Translations under genes and position numbers: made by a program
Origin: Streptomyces sp. NBC_00513
GTDB taxonomy: Bacteria; Actinomycetota; Actinomycetes; Streptomycetales; Streptomycetaceae
NCBI RefSeq assembly: GCF_041431415.1
Contig: NZ_CP107845.1
Location: 1,860,001 to 1,924,000 of the forward strand
Length of the DNA stretch: 64,000 nt
Reading direction: 5' to 3'
Part shown: piece after piece, positions 33,536-42,293 of the stretch
Numbering within the stretch: position 1 is the first letter of the stretch
How the letters are laid out: every line of letters begins with the position of its first letter
Notes under the pieces: model-generated
The model's input: the letters and a program-made list of their open reading frames with translations, nothing else
What the model was told of the DNA's origin: nothing
Database searches by the model: none

Positions 33536-35092
33536 ATGCGTACGCTCCGCGTGCTCGGCGCGGCAGGGGCTGCCGTGATGCTGGCCACCGCCGCCACCGC
33601 GACCACCGCCGCGGGAGCGACAGCCGCACCGAGCCCCCCGTCGCCGAAGCCCCGACTGACCGACGCCGCCGTCGACAAGGCGGTGGACCGCCTCGACGCC
33701 ACCGTCACGGACATGATGAAGCGCACCGGCGTCCCGGGGGTGTCCGTGGCCGTGGTCCACAACGACGAGGTCATCCACCTCAAGGGCTTCGGACTGCGCC
33801 GGACCGGCGAGAGCGCGAAGGTCGACCCCGACACGGTCTTCCAGATCGCCTCCCTCTCCAAGCCCGTCTCCTCGACGGTGGTGGCCGGCGCCCTGACCAC
33901 CCCCGACGAGTGGGACCGGCACGTCCCGCTCCCCGGTTTCTCCCTCAAGGACCCGTGGGTCACCGACCACGTCTCCACGGCCGACCTCTTCTCGCACCGC
34001 AGCGGCCTCCCCGACCATGCCGGGGACCTCCTCGAAGACCTCGGCTACGACCAGGCGTACATCCTCGATCACCTGCGCCTGGAGCCCCTCACCCCCTTCC
34101 GCGCGAGCTACGCGTACACCAACTTCGGGTTCACGGCCGCCGCCGAGGCCATCGCCCGGGCCCACGGCACCAGCTGGCAGAAGCTCGCGCGGGACACCCT
34201 CTTCAAGCCGGCGGGCATGACGCGCACCAGCACGGAGTTCGCCGCCTTCGAACGGGCGACGGACAAGGCCGCCACCCACGTGAGGAACCCCGACGGCACC
34301 TGGAGCCCGCGCTTCGTCCGCGACCCGGACGCCCAGTCCCCGGCGGGCGGGGTCAGCTCGACGGCCCGTGACATGTCCCGCTGGCTGCGCCTCCAGCTGG
34401 CCGAAGGCACCCTCGACGGCCGGCGCGTCGTCCCGCGGGACACCCTGGCCCGTACCCATGTCGCGGAGATCGTCTCGCAGCCGCCCGCCACGCCCACCGC
34501 GACGACCGGTTTCTACGGTCTCGGTTGGAACGTCTCCTACGACCAGGCCGGACGGCTGCGTCTGAGTCACTCCGGCGCCTTCGAACTCGGCGCCAACACC
34601 AACGTGACGATGCTTCCCTTGGAACAGCTCGGGATCGTCGTCCTGACCAATGGCGCCCCGGTCGGTCTCGCCGACGCCGTGGCCCTGGACTTCTTCGACT
34701 TCGCCGAACACGGCAAGGCCACAACCGACTGGCTGGCGCTGACCGGGGCCCTGTACGCGCAGATGGACGCCGCGGGCCGCTCCCCCACCGACTACGCCCA
34801 CCCGCCCGCCGGCGCGAAGCCGGCCCAGGAGGACGGCGCGTACACCGGGACCTACGACAACCCCTACTACGGCGAGGCCACCGTCACCGCCAACCCGGAC
34901 GGCGACGGGCTGACCCTCGCCCTCGGGCCGAAGCCCATGCGTTTCCCGCTCACCCACTACGACGGCGACGTGTTCAGCTTCGAGACCGTCGGCGAGAACG
35001 CCGTGGGCCGTACCGGGGTCACGTTCTCCGACGGCACGCTCCGCGTCGAGTACCTGGACGCCGACCACCTGGGCACCTTCACCGAGCAGTAG
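33536..35092 (+). CDS. Secreted serine hydrolase of the beta-lactamase/PBP4-like family
   Basis: 518 residues. Signal peptide (about 1-31, AGAAVMLATAATATTAAG). Class C beta-lactamase fold with Ser106-Leu-Ser-Lys109 (IASLSKPVSSTVVAGAL), Tyr194-Thr-Asn (SYAYTNFGF) and HSG (LSHSGAF) as third element. A C-terminal lipocalin-like extension follows (about 425-518; GAYTGTYDNPYYGEATVTAN). Such proteins act as D-amino-peptidases or esterases, and many are not true beta-lactamases. The ATG at 33536 follows GACAAT by 6 bases without a ribosome site. Monocistronic. Confidence 0.93.
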   Translation: MRTLRVLGAAGAAVMLATAATATTAAGATAAPSPPSPKPRLTDAAVDKAVDRLDATVTDMMKRTGVPGVSVAVVHNDEVIHLKGFGLRRTGESAKVDPDTVFQIASLSKPVSSTVVAGALTTPDEWDRHVPLPGFSLKDPWVTDHVSTADLFSHRSGLPDHAGDLLEDLGYDQAYILDHLRLEPLTPFRASYAYTNFGFTAAAEAIARAHGTSWQKLARDTLFKPAGMTRTSTEFAAFERATDKAATHVRNPDGTWSPRFVRDPDAQSPAGGVSSTARDMSRWLRLQLAEGTLDGRRVVPRDTLARTHVAEIVSQPPATPTATTGFYGLGWNVSYDQAGRLRLSHSGAFELGANTNVTMLPLEQLGIVVLTNGAPVGLADAVALDFFDFAEHGKATTDWLALTGALYAQMDAAGRSPTDYAHPPAGAKPAQEDGAYTGTYDNPYYGEATVTANPDGDGLTLALGPKPMRFPLTHYDGDVFSFETVGENAVGRTGVTFSDGTLRVEYLDADHLGTFTEQ

Positions 35093-35128
35093 CGGCAGCG
35101 GCAGCGGCAGCGCCTAGGCTGGAGCCCG

Positions 35129-36112
35129 ATGAAACGGAACATCCCGCCCGCGCCCCTGCCCCAGGTCTCCGGCATCGATCCGGTACGCCTGCGGCTTCCC
35201 CCCGACCCGGAGGGGATGTGGCCGGATCTCGGCACCTACCTCACCGCGCGGTACGCGGGAACCCGTGGGGCCGAGTCGATGGCGCGGCTCCTGCGCGACG
35301 GCCGGGTGCTCGGCGTCGGCGGGCGGGTGCTGCGCCCCGAGGACCCGTACGAGGCGGGCGGCTTCCTGTGGTTCCACCGGGACATGCCGACCGAGCCCGT
35401 GGTGCCCTTCCCGATCCGGGTCGTGCATCGGGACGCGCACCTGCTGGTCGTGGACAAGCCGCACTTCCTGGCGACCACCCCGCGCGGCAGCCACGTCACC
35501 CAGACCGCCCTGGCGCGGTTGCGGGCGGAGTTGGACCTGCCGACGCTGAGCCCGGCGCACCGGCTGGACCGGATGACCGCCGGACTGGTGATGTTCAGCA
35601 TCCGTCCCGAGGACCGCGGGGCGTACCAGTCGCTCTTCGAGCAGCGGAAGGTCTCGAAGGAGTACGAGGCCCTCGCCCCGCACGATCCCTCGGTGGAGCT
35701 GCCCCGCACCGTTCGCAGCCACATCGAGAAGGTCCGCGGGGTGATGGCGGCCGTGGAGCTCCCGGACATGCAACCCAATGCCGAGAGCCGCGTCGAGCTC
35801 GTCGCCGTACGGGGCGACCTGGGCCGCTACCGGTTGACTCCGCACACCGGTCGGACCCACCAGCTGCGGGTGCACATGAACCGCCTGGGCCTGCCGATCC
35901 TCGGGGACCCGGTCTATCCGGTGGTCGCCGCGGCGGCGGATCCGGGCGACTACCGTCGACCGCTCCAACTCCTCGCGCGGAAGCTGGAGTTCACCGATCC
36001 CGTCACCGGTACGCCCCATCGCCTGGAGAGCGGGCTGAGCCTGCGCGCCTGGGACGACCGGGCGGGCTGGGAATCCGATCCCGGAGCCGCCGGACCCGCG
36101 CAGGGCGCCTGA
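35129..36112 (+). CDS. RluA-family pseudouridine synthase
   Basis: 327 residues. Catalytic Asp in LSPAHRLDRMTAGLVMFSIR; other marks are LLVVDKPHFLATTPRGSHVT, KEYEALAP and TGRTHQLRVHMNRLGLPILG. It isomerises uridine to pseudouridine in rRNA or tRNA; the position is unknown. GGAG is 4 bases before the ATG at 35129. Between it and the upstream stop lie three copies of CGGCAG. Confidence 0.94.
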   Translation: MKRNIPPAPLPQVSGIDPVRLRLPPDPEGMWPDLGTYLTARYAGTRGAESMARLLRDGRVLGVGGRVLRPEDPYEAGGFLWFHRDMPTEPVVPFPIRVVHRDAHLLVVDKPHFLATTPRGSHVTQTALARLRAELDLPTLSPAHRLDRMTAGLVMFSIRPEDRGAYQSLFEQRKVSKEYEALAPHDPSVELPRTVRSHIEKVRGVMAAVELPDMQPNAESRVELVAVRGDLGRYRLTPHTGRTHQLRVHMNRLGLPILGDPVYPVVAAAADPGDYRRPLQLLARKLEFTDPVTGTPHRLESGLSLRAWDDRAGWESDPGAAGPAQGA

Positions 36113-36175
36113 CACGCCCGACCCGACCGACCGCCACGCCCGCCCCGGCACTTCGCGCCAGGGCCGCGCCGGCGT

Positions 36176-36826
36176 TCAGCGCTCCACGCCCGCGATCCGC
36201 AGGGCGGCATCGGCCGCGGCCTCCGCGAAGGTCGCCATCGGGCGCGCCGGATCGGAGCGGCGGATGAGCATGACGCCCTCGATCAGCCCGAAGACGAGGT
36301 CGTTGCGCAGGGTCAACCCGGCCCTGTCGTCGACCAGTTCGGTGTCGACCGAGGCGGAGTACAGCAACTCCAGGTAGACGTCGCGCAGTTCACCGCGCAT
36401 CCGGTGGAACCTGGCGAACCGGTCCCCGGCGACCTCGGGCAGCAGGTACAGCGCGCCCAGGTTGTACGGCGCCCCGCACAGCAGCATCACGTCCGAGCGG
36501 CACAGCTCCCACAGTCGGTGCGCCGCGGGCCGGCCGCTCTCGGCCGACAGTCGGCGGGCCAGCGCCAGTGAGGGCGCCACCGTGGATTCCAGGAGTTCGG
36601 CGAGGAGTTCCTCCTTGCCGCCGAAGTAGTGGTACATCGTGGCCTGGCGCATTCCGGCCCGCTCGGCCACCGCCCGTGTGGTGGTGGCCCCGTACCCTCG
36701 CGCCGTGAACAGCTCGGCCGCCGCGCGCAGGAGTTCCTCGCGCGGCGGCCGGCCGCTTTCCGGTCTCAGTTGATCGGCGCGAGGCCGACCGACCCGTCTC
36801 GGTCCTTCGTCCGTTCCCCCACTCAT
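36176..36826 (-). CDS. TetR-family regulator
   Basis: 216 residues. HTH at about 28-75 (LLRAAAELFTARGYGATTTR, then AVAERAGMRQATMYHYFGGK); the C-terminal ligand domain is helical. The ATG at 36826 is immediately preceded by the palindrome CGATCGATCG, with a second ATCGATC 26 bases further, a plausible autoregulatory operator. An in-frame GTG 8 codons upstream exists. Target unknown. Confidence 0.9.
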   Translation of the reverse strand: MSGGTDEGPRRVGRPRADQLRPESGRPPREELLRAAAELFTARGYGATTTRAVAERAGMRQATMYHYFGGKEELLAELLESTVAPSLALARRLSAESGRPAAHRLWELCRSDVMLLCGAPYNLGALYLLPEVAGDRFARFHRMRGELRDVYLELLYSASVDTELVDDRAGLTLRNDLVFGLIEGVMLIRRSDPARPMATFAEAAADAALRIAGVER

Positions 36827-36917
36827 GCGATCGATCGTCGCACAGGACACGTCGAATCGATCATGGCAAGAGATGAGATCCGGCCATCCCGACTCTCGGA
36901 GGAAGCCCCAAAAGTGT

Positions 36918-39755
36918 CTAGCTGATGGAGCTGTATGCCACTACACCCCGAAGGAGTGCGTCCACGGCCTTACGGGCGTTTCGCGCCACGGTGCTCCCGC
37001 TGTCCGAGGACGACGGGGCCGCGGCGGCGATCTGCCCCAGCACGTCGATGACCTGCTTGCACCAGCGCACGAAGTCGCCGGCGGGCATCTCCGCCTCGCG
37101 CAGCACCTCGTCCAGGCTCTTGTCGGAGGCCCACTGGTAGGCCGCCCACGCGAAGCCGAGATCCGGTTCGCGCTGGCCCACCCCCTCCGCCTGGTTGATG
37201 CGGTGCTCCTCTTCCAGCGCGTCGAGCCGACCCCAGATCCGGATCATCTCGCCGAGCGCCGCCTTCGCCGCGCCGCCGGGCACCTTGGGCGCCACCGCGT
37301 CGTCGGCCTGCCGGGATTCGAACACCAACGCCGAAACGCAGGAGGCGAGTTCGGCCGGGGAGAGACCTTCCCAGACCCCCTCGCGCAGGCATTCCGACGC
37401 CAGCAGGTCGAGCTCCCCGTACAGCCGGGCGAGCCGCTTGCCGTGCACGGTGACCTCGTCCTCGCGCAGGTAGTCCAACTCGGTGAGCAGGGCGTGGATC
37501 CGGTCGAAGGTGCGGGCGATGGTGTTCGTCCGCCCCTCGATCCGCCGCTCCAACTGCTGGGTGTCCCGCTGGAGTCGGTGGTAGCGCTCGGCCCAACGGG
37601 CGTGGTCCTCGCGCTCGTCGCAGCCGTGGCACGGGTGTGCCCGCAGTTCGGTGCGCAGCCGGGCGATCTCGCGGTCGTCGGCCGCGGCGGCGCGGCCTCG
37701 CCGCTGACGCTCCGGGCTGACGTGCCCGGCCTTGCTGCGCAGCGCGGTCGCCAGGTCCCGACGGGACTGCGGCGAACGGGGGTTGAAGGTCTTCGGGATC
37801 CGCATCCGGTCGATCGCCTCGACGGGCACCGGGAAGTCGATGGCGGCGAGCCGCTTGACCTGGCGTTCGGCGGTGAGCACCAGCGGGCGCGGGCCCTCGG
37901 TGTACTCGTGTCCGCGATGCCCGTTGGAGCGGCCGGCGGGCACGCCCGGGTCGAGGACCAGCGCCAGTCCGGCGAACTTGCCGGTCGGCACGTGGATGAT
38001 GTCGCCCGGCTTGAGCTTCTCCAGCGATCCGGCGGCCTGCGCCCGGCGCTGGGCCGCGCCCTGCTTGGCGAGTTCCGTCTCGCGGTCCTTGAGGTCGCGG
38101 CGCAGCCGCGCGTACTCCTCGAAGTTCCCCAGGTGACAGGTCATGCCCTCCTGGTAGCCCTGGAGTCCCTCCTCGTTGCGCTGGACCTGCTTGGAGATGC
38201 CGACGACCGAGCGGTCCGCCTGGAACTGCGCGAAGGAGGTCTCCAGGAGTTCGCGCGAGCGGTGCCGCCCGAACTGCTGGACCAGGTTCACGGCCATGTT
38301 GTACGAGGGCTTGAAGCTGGAGCGCAGCGGATAGGTGCGGGTGCCGGCGAGTCCGGCGAGGGCCGCCGGGTCCATGCCCCGCTGCCAGAGCACCACCGCG
38401 TGACCCTCGACGTCGATGCCGCGCCGGCCGGCACGCCCGGTGAGCTGCGTGTACTCACCCGGGGTGATGTCGGCGTGCTGTTCGCCGTTCCACTTGACCA
38501 GCTTCTCCAGGATGACCGTGCGGGCGGGCATGTTGATGCCCAGCGCGAGGGTCTCGGTGGCGAAGACGGCCTTCACGAGGCCGCGGACGAAGAGTTCCTC
38601 GACGACCTCCTTGAACTTCGGCAGCATGCCCGCGTGGTGTGCGGCGATGCCCCGCTCCAGGCCTTCCAGCCACTCGTAGTAGCCGAGGACGTGCAGGTCC
38701 TCGCTGGGGATGGTGGCGGTCCGTGCCTCGACGATCTCGCGCACCCGCAGGCGCCCGGCCTCGTCGTTGAGCCGCAGCCCGGCGTAGAGGCACTGCTGGA
38801 CGGCGGCCTCGCAGCCGGCCCGGCTGAAGATGAAGTTGATGGCGGGGAGCAGGTCGTCGTTGCCGAGCCGGCCGATGACCTCGGGCCGGCTCGGGGTCCA
38901 GATCCGGCTGCGGGAACGTCGCTCGCGCTCACGGTCGGCCTCGCGGACCATCTTGCCGCGCCGCCGGTCCTTCGGGTTGTACGTGCGGCTGTTCTCCTCG
39001 CGCGCCATGCGCAGCAGGTCCGGGTTGACCTCGCGGCGGCCGGAGCCGCGACCCCCGTGGTCGGACTCCTCCTCGAAGAGGTCGTACACCCGGCGGCCGG
39101 CCATGACGTGCTGCCACAGCGGAACGGGCCGCTCCTCGGAGACGATCACCTCGGTGTCGCCGCGCACGGTGTCGAGCCAGTCGCCGAACTCCTCGGCGTT
39201 GGACACGGTCGCGGAGAGGGAGACCAGGGTCACCGACTCGGGGAGGTGGATGATGACCTCCTCCCAGACGGCTCCGCGGAACCGGTCGGAGAGGTAGTGC
39301 ACTTCGTCCATCACGACGTAGCCGAGGCCGCGCAGCGACCGGGAGCCCGCGTAGAGCATGTTGCGGAGCACCTCGGTGGTCATGACGACCACGGGCGCCT
39401 CGGAGTTGACGCTGTTGTCGCCGGTCAGCAGGCCCACCTTGTCGGCGCCGTAGCGCTTGACGAGGTCGGCGTACTTCTGGTTCGACAGGGCCTTGATGGG
39501 CGTGGTGTAGAAGCACTTGCGGCCCTGCCGCAGGGCGAGGTGCACGGCGAACTCGCCGACGATCGTCTTGCCCGAGCCGGTCGGCGCGGCGACGAGAACG
39601 CCCTTTCCGGCCTCCAGTGCCTGGCATGCCTCGACCTGGTACGGGTCCAGGCCGAATTCGTACATCTCGCGGAAGGGTGCCAGGGCGGTGGCCTCTTCGG
39701 CGGCGCGGATCCGGGCAGCGGCGTAGCGCTCCGCGGGTGAGAGTTCTTCGGTCAT
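36918..39755 (-). CDS. DEAD/DEAH-box helicase, Mtr4/Ski2/HelY-like
   Basis: 945 residues. RecA1: GKGVLVAAPTGSGKTIVGEF (Walker A), TTPIKALSNQKY, MDEVHYLSDRFRG (DEVH), VSLSATVSNAEEFGDW (SAT). RecA2: GIAAHHAGMLPKFKEVVEEL, ATETLALGINMPARTV, QLTGRAGRRGIDVEGHAVV. An rRNA-proc-arch-like insert and a DSHCT-type C-terminal domain follow (ECLREGVWEGLSPAELASCV). HelY-type helicases act in RNA turnover or DNA repair. The ATG at 39755 is chosen; a TTG 11 codons upstream overlaps the promoter motif. A PafBC-type promoter stands 10 bases before the ATG. Confidence 0.93.
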   Translation of the reverse strand: MTEELSPAERYAAARIRAAEEATALAPFREMYEFGLDPYQVEACQALEAGKGVLVAAPTGSGKTIVGEFAVHLALRQGRKCFYTTPIKALSNQKYADLVKRYGADKVGLLTGDNSVNSEAPVVVMTTEVLRNMLYAGSRSLRGLGYVVMDEVHYLSDRFRGAVWEEVIIHLPESVTLVSLSATVSNAEEFGDWLDTVRGDTEVIVSEERPVPLWQHVMAGRRVYDLFEEESDHGGRGSGRREVNPDLLRMAREENSRTYNPKDRRRGKMVREADRERERRSRSRIWTPSRPEVIGRLGNDDLLPAINFIFSRAGCEAAVQQCLYAGLRLNDEAGRLRVREIVEARTATIPSEDLHVLGYYEWLEGLERGIAAHHAGMLPKFKEVVEELFVRGLVKAVFATETLALGINMPARTVILEKLVKWNGEQHADITPGEYTQLTGRAGRRGIDVEGHAVVLWQRGMDPAALAGLAGTRTYPLRSSFKPSYNMAVNLVQQFGRHRSRELLETSFAQFQADRSVVGISKQVQRNEEGLQGYQEGMTCHLGNFEEYARLRRDLKDRETELAKQGAAQRRAQAAGSLEKLKPGDIIHVPTGKFAGLALVLDPGVPAGRSNGHRGHEYTEGPRPLVLTAERQVKRLAAIDFPVPVEAIDRMRIPKTFNPRSPQSRRDLATALRSKAGHVSPERQRRGRAAAADDREIARLRTELRAHPCHGCDEREDHARWAERYHRLQRDTQQLERRIEGRTNTIARTFDRIHALLTELDYLREDEVTVHGKRLARLYGELDLLASECLREGVWEGLSPAELASCVSALVFESRQADDAVAPKVPGGAAKAALGEMIRIWGRLDALEEEHRINQAEGVGQREPDLGFAWAAYQWASDKSLDEVLREAEMPAGDFVRWCKQVIDVLGQIAAAAPSSSDSGSTVARNARKAVDALLRGVVAYSSIS

Positions 39756-39765
39756 CTTGTCGTCG

Positions 39766-39788
39766 AGCCTACCCGCCGGCCCTGACAA
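39766..39788 (-). promoter_or_regulatory. RecA-NDp/PafBC-type promoter of the helicase gene
   Basis: TTGTCAGGG-N8-TAGGCT on the minus strand matches the mycobacterial DNA-damage promoter TTGTCRGTG-N8-TANNNT at every defined position but one, with exact spacing. The -10 ends 10 bases before the helicase ATG. Confidence 0.6.
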
Positions 39789-39854
39789 CAGTCGCGATCT
39801 TTACGACGAGTACGGGTGGCCGGAACGGGCCCGGTCGGATCGGCGGGACACCCC

Positions 39855-40272
39855 CTACGTGAGGAGCCGCAAGGCCGCCGGTACGCACTCGGCCGTCACC
39901 GGCAGCGGCCCCAGCGGCTCGCCGTCCGCGTAGGCGGTGATGCCGGCGGCCTCCAGGGTGACCTTGGAGGCCCGGTGGACGGTCACCTTCGGGTGGCCGA
40001 GATGCGTCCCTTTGTAGACCTGCGGTAACACCTTGAGCAGGGTGCCCCGGCCGCAGTCGCCGACCACGGTGACGTCGAACAGTCCGTCGTCGGGCACCGC
40101 GTCCGCGCAGATGCGCATGCCGCCGCCGTAGGAGGAGCTGTTGCCGACGGCCACCAGCGTGGCCTCGGTCTCGATGACGGGCCCGCCGTCGAGGGTGATC
40201 CGGTACGGGAAGGGGCGGAAGGACGCAAGCTCCGCGAGGGGCGTGCGGCCCCGGTGGTCCGGGGCCCGACCG
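39855..40272 (-). pseudogene. Diacylglycerol/lipid kinase remnant, N-terminal catalytic domain missing
   Basis: From about 40236 to the stop at 39855 the frame encodes the C-terminal domain of a DagK/YegS-like lipid kinase: LAELASFRPFPYRITLDGG, VAVGNSSSYGGGMRICADAV, VYKGTHLGHPKVTV, then GITAYADGEPLGPLPVT. The ATP-binding domain with its GGDGT motif is absent. Upstream the frame runs straight into the end of tatC without a start codon; the first possible start is an internal GTG at 40154 without a ribosome site. The intact gene normally has about 300 codons. It looks like a deletion fused to the end of tatC, so probably not functional. Confidence 0.8.
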
Positions 40273-41229
40273 TCAGGTCGCGTCGTCGTAACCGTTGATC
40301 TGTCGGCGTCCGCCGTCTGCCTGCTCCGGCAGTGCGGAGGCGGCGGGCGCGGAGCCCACCGCGCCGATCGGGGCGGGGGTCAGGTCCAGCTCGGCTGCCT
40401 CGTCGTCGTCGAGGCCCGCGTCGGGGTTCTTGCGCCTGCGCCTGCGGTCGTTGATCAGGCAGATACCGAGCGCGATGAAGTAGAGGGCGACGATCGGTGC
40501 GGCCAGCGACACCATGGTCAGCGGGTCACCGGTGGGCGTCGCGAAGGCGGAGAAGATCGTGATGCCGAGGACCATCACCCGCCACCAGCTCGCCAGACGC
40601 TTCGCGGTGAGGACCCCGGTGAAGTTCAGCAGGATCAGCAGCAACGGCAGTTCGAAGGCGAGGCCGAAGACGACGACCATCCGCGTGACCAGGTCGAGGT
40701 AGTCGTCGACCGGCAGCAGGTTGCGCGCGTGATCGGGGGTGAATTCCAGCAGGATCGTCGCGGTCTGCGGAAGGATCTTGTACGCGAGGACCGCGCCGGC
40801 GCCGAAGAGCGGCGCTCCGACCGCGACGAAGCTGATCGCGTACTTCTTCTCGTGGCCGTGCAGGCCGGGGGCCACGAAGGCCCACAGCTGGTAGAGCCAC
40901 ACCGGGGCGGAGAGCACGATGCCCGCGGTGAGCGAGACCTTGAGGGCGATCGAGAACGGCGCGATGAGGCCGTTCACGGTCATGTCGGCGCAGGGGCGGC
41001 CGTTGCGCTGCGACACCACCCCGTCGGTGCAGCCGACGGAGCCCAGCATCGGCTTCAGCATGAAGTCGATGAGGTCCTTGTAGAAGAAGGCCGCGACGCT
41101 GGTGATCAGAATGATCGCCAGGACCGACTTCAGCAGGCGGTTTCTCAGCTCACGCAGGTGCTCGACAAGAGGCATGCGCCCTTCGGCGTCCTTGTCCGCT
41201 TTCTCCTGCTTGCGGGCAGACTTGAGCAA
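40273..41229 (-). CDS. tatC: Sec-independent protein translocase TatC
   Basis: 318 residues, six transmembrane helices. Receptor for twin-arginine signal peptides in the membrane. Conserved MPLVEHLRELRNRLLKSVLA at the N-terminus, then VWLYQLWAFVAPGLHGHEKK, LPVDDYLDLVTRMVVVFGLA (central F-E nearby: GLAFELPLL) and ATPTGDPLTM. The start is a TTG at 41229 (MLKSARKQEK), preceded by GAGGGACGTGGG; no ATG or GTG fits. A charged C-terminal tail of about 60 residues is usual in Streptomyces. 56 bases after tatA. Confidence 0.97.
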   Translation of the reverse strand: MLKSARKQEKADKDAEGRMPLVEHLRELRNRLLKSVLAIILITSVAAFFYKDLIDFMLKPMLGSVGCTDGVVSQRNGRPCADMTVNGLIAPFSIALKVSLTAGIVLSAPVWLYQLWAFVAPGLHGHEKKYAISFVAVGAPLFGAGAVLAYKILPQTATILLEFTPDHARNLLPVDDYLDLVTRMVVVFGLAFELPLLLILLNFTGVLTAKRLASWWRVMVLGITIFSAFATPTGDPLTMVSLAAPIVALYFIALGICLINDRRRRRKNPDAGLDDDEAAELDLTPAPIGAVGSAPAASALPEQADGGRRQINGYDDAT

Positions 41230-41285
41230 CCCACGTCCCTCGTCTCGATGCAGATGACTGGCGTGACCGGTGTGGCCGTCGGCCG

Positions 41286-41582
41286 TCAGCCCTGGGTGGT
41301 GCGGTTCGGCTCGGTGACCGGGCGCGAGCTGGTGACGTCACCGGGCGCGGCCTGGATCGTGCGCGGCGCGACCGGCTGGGCGCCGGCCTGGTCGGCGACC
41401 GTGGCGGCGGTGGCCGCGTCGTCGGGCTCGCCGTCCTTCTTCATGGCCTTCGCCTCGCTCTTGAGGATGCGGGCCGACTTGCCGAGGGAGCGAGCCATCT
41501 CGGGGAGCTTCTTGGCACCGAACAGCAACACGATGACAGCGATGATCAGAAGGATCTCAAGGGGCTTCAGATTGCCGATCAT
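41286..41582 (-). CDS. tatA: Twin-arginine translocase subunit TatA
   Basis: 98 residues. One transmembrane helix (LEILLIIAVIVLLFGAKKLP), the FGAKKLP hinge and an amphipathic helix (EMARSLGKSARILKSEAKAM), then a variable tail. Forms the translocation pore with TatC, next in the operon. Confidence 0.97.
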   Translation of the reverse strand: MIGNLKPLEILLIIAVIVLLFGAKKLPEMARSLGKSARILKSEAKAMKKDGEPDDAATAATVADQAGAQPVAPRTIQAAPGDVTSSRPVTEPNRTTQG

Positions 41583-41779
41583 GTGTGTCTTCCTTACTCA
41601 CCGAAACGGCTGGTTGTGGTGGCGGGTCACGCCGGACGAAGATCCGCCGCGCCCTCCTGCAACGATCGTAACCCCCGGGGGTTAACGCCCGGCAATCCCC
41701 CGGCGTCTCCCCGCATCCGTGCGCACGGGTGAGGGGACCGACGGTACGGGTCCCGACCCGCGGTTTCCATGGGCAGGGG

Positions 41780-41980
41780 TTACGGGAGTGTGGCGCGTCC
41801 CGTGCGGGCCAGATCGCTCGCGGCCCGTTCCAGGTCGCCCGAGGCCTCGGTGATCCGGCGGCTGGCGTCGGCCACCTGGCCGGACAACCGCCGGACCTGC
41901 ACGAAGACTCGTACGGCCAGCACGCCGAGAACGGCGACACCGAGGAAACCCAGGGCAATTGCGAGCATCGGCCACAGCAT
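41780..41980 (-). CDS. Small single-pass membrane protein
   Basis: 66 residues: an N-terminal membrane helix (LAIALGFLGVAVLGVLAVRV) followed by an amphipathic cytosolic helix (SGQVADASRRITEASGDLER), resembling short DUF948-like proteins. Internal ATG four codons in is an alternative start. Lies between tatA and the zinc-ribbon gene in the pafB-to-tatC run. Function unknown. Confidence 0.72.
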   Translation of the reverse strand: MLWPMLAIALGFLGVAVLGVLAVRVFVQVRRLSGQVADASRRITEASGDLERAASDLARTGRATLP

Positions 41981-42005
41981 GGGACGAGCCTAGGCCACGA
42001 CCGGC

Positions 42006-42278
42006 TCAGACACTGCGCAGGGTGCTCACTCCGCCACCCGTCAGCAGCTCCACGATCCGTTCACCGGCGGGTTTGCGGACGGAAGCGCCGCACTCGGGGC
42101 ACGTGAACGAGTAGAAGGTGGTCCGCCGACTGCCTCCGATGGCCAGTCTCAGCGCGCCCGCCCCCAGCTCGAACCGGGCCCGGCACTGCGGACAGCCCGC
42201 CTTGAAGGTGACCGCGGCGGGCGCCGCCGCCGAATCCGCCGGGCCGGACCCCGGCACCGGCCCCGATGATGGCGACAT
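42006..42278 (-). CDS. Small zinc-ribbon protein
   Basis: 90 residues. A disordered N-terminus is followed by a zinc ribbon with CPQC and CPEC pairs (FKAGCPQCRARFELGAGALR and YSFTCPECGASVRKPAGERI). No signal peptide. It starts 15 bases after the pafC stop and is very likely cotranscribed. Function unknown; a nucleic-acid or protein-binding adaptor is possible. Confidence 0.8.
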   Translation of the reverse strand: MSPSSGPVPGSGPADSAAAPAAVTFKAGCPQCRARFELGAGALRLAIGGSRRTTFYSFTCPECGASVRKPAGERIVELLTGGGVSTLRSV

Positions 42279-42293
42279 CGCTCCCCGCTCCCC

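Noticed and set aside
35093..35110. Three CGGCAG copies as a regulatory microsatellite.
   Set aside because: Only three copies, between two tandem genes, consistent with chance in GC-rich DNA.
39756..39788. Earlier TTG start for the helicase at 39788.
   Set aside because: It would lie within the predicted promoter, has no ribosome site, and adds residues without family resemblance.
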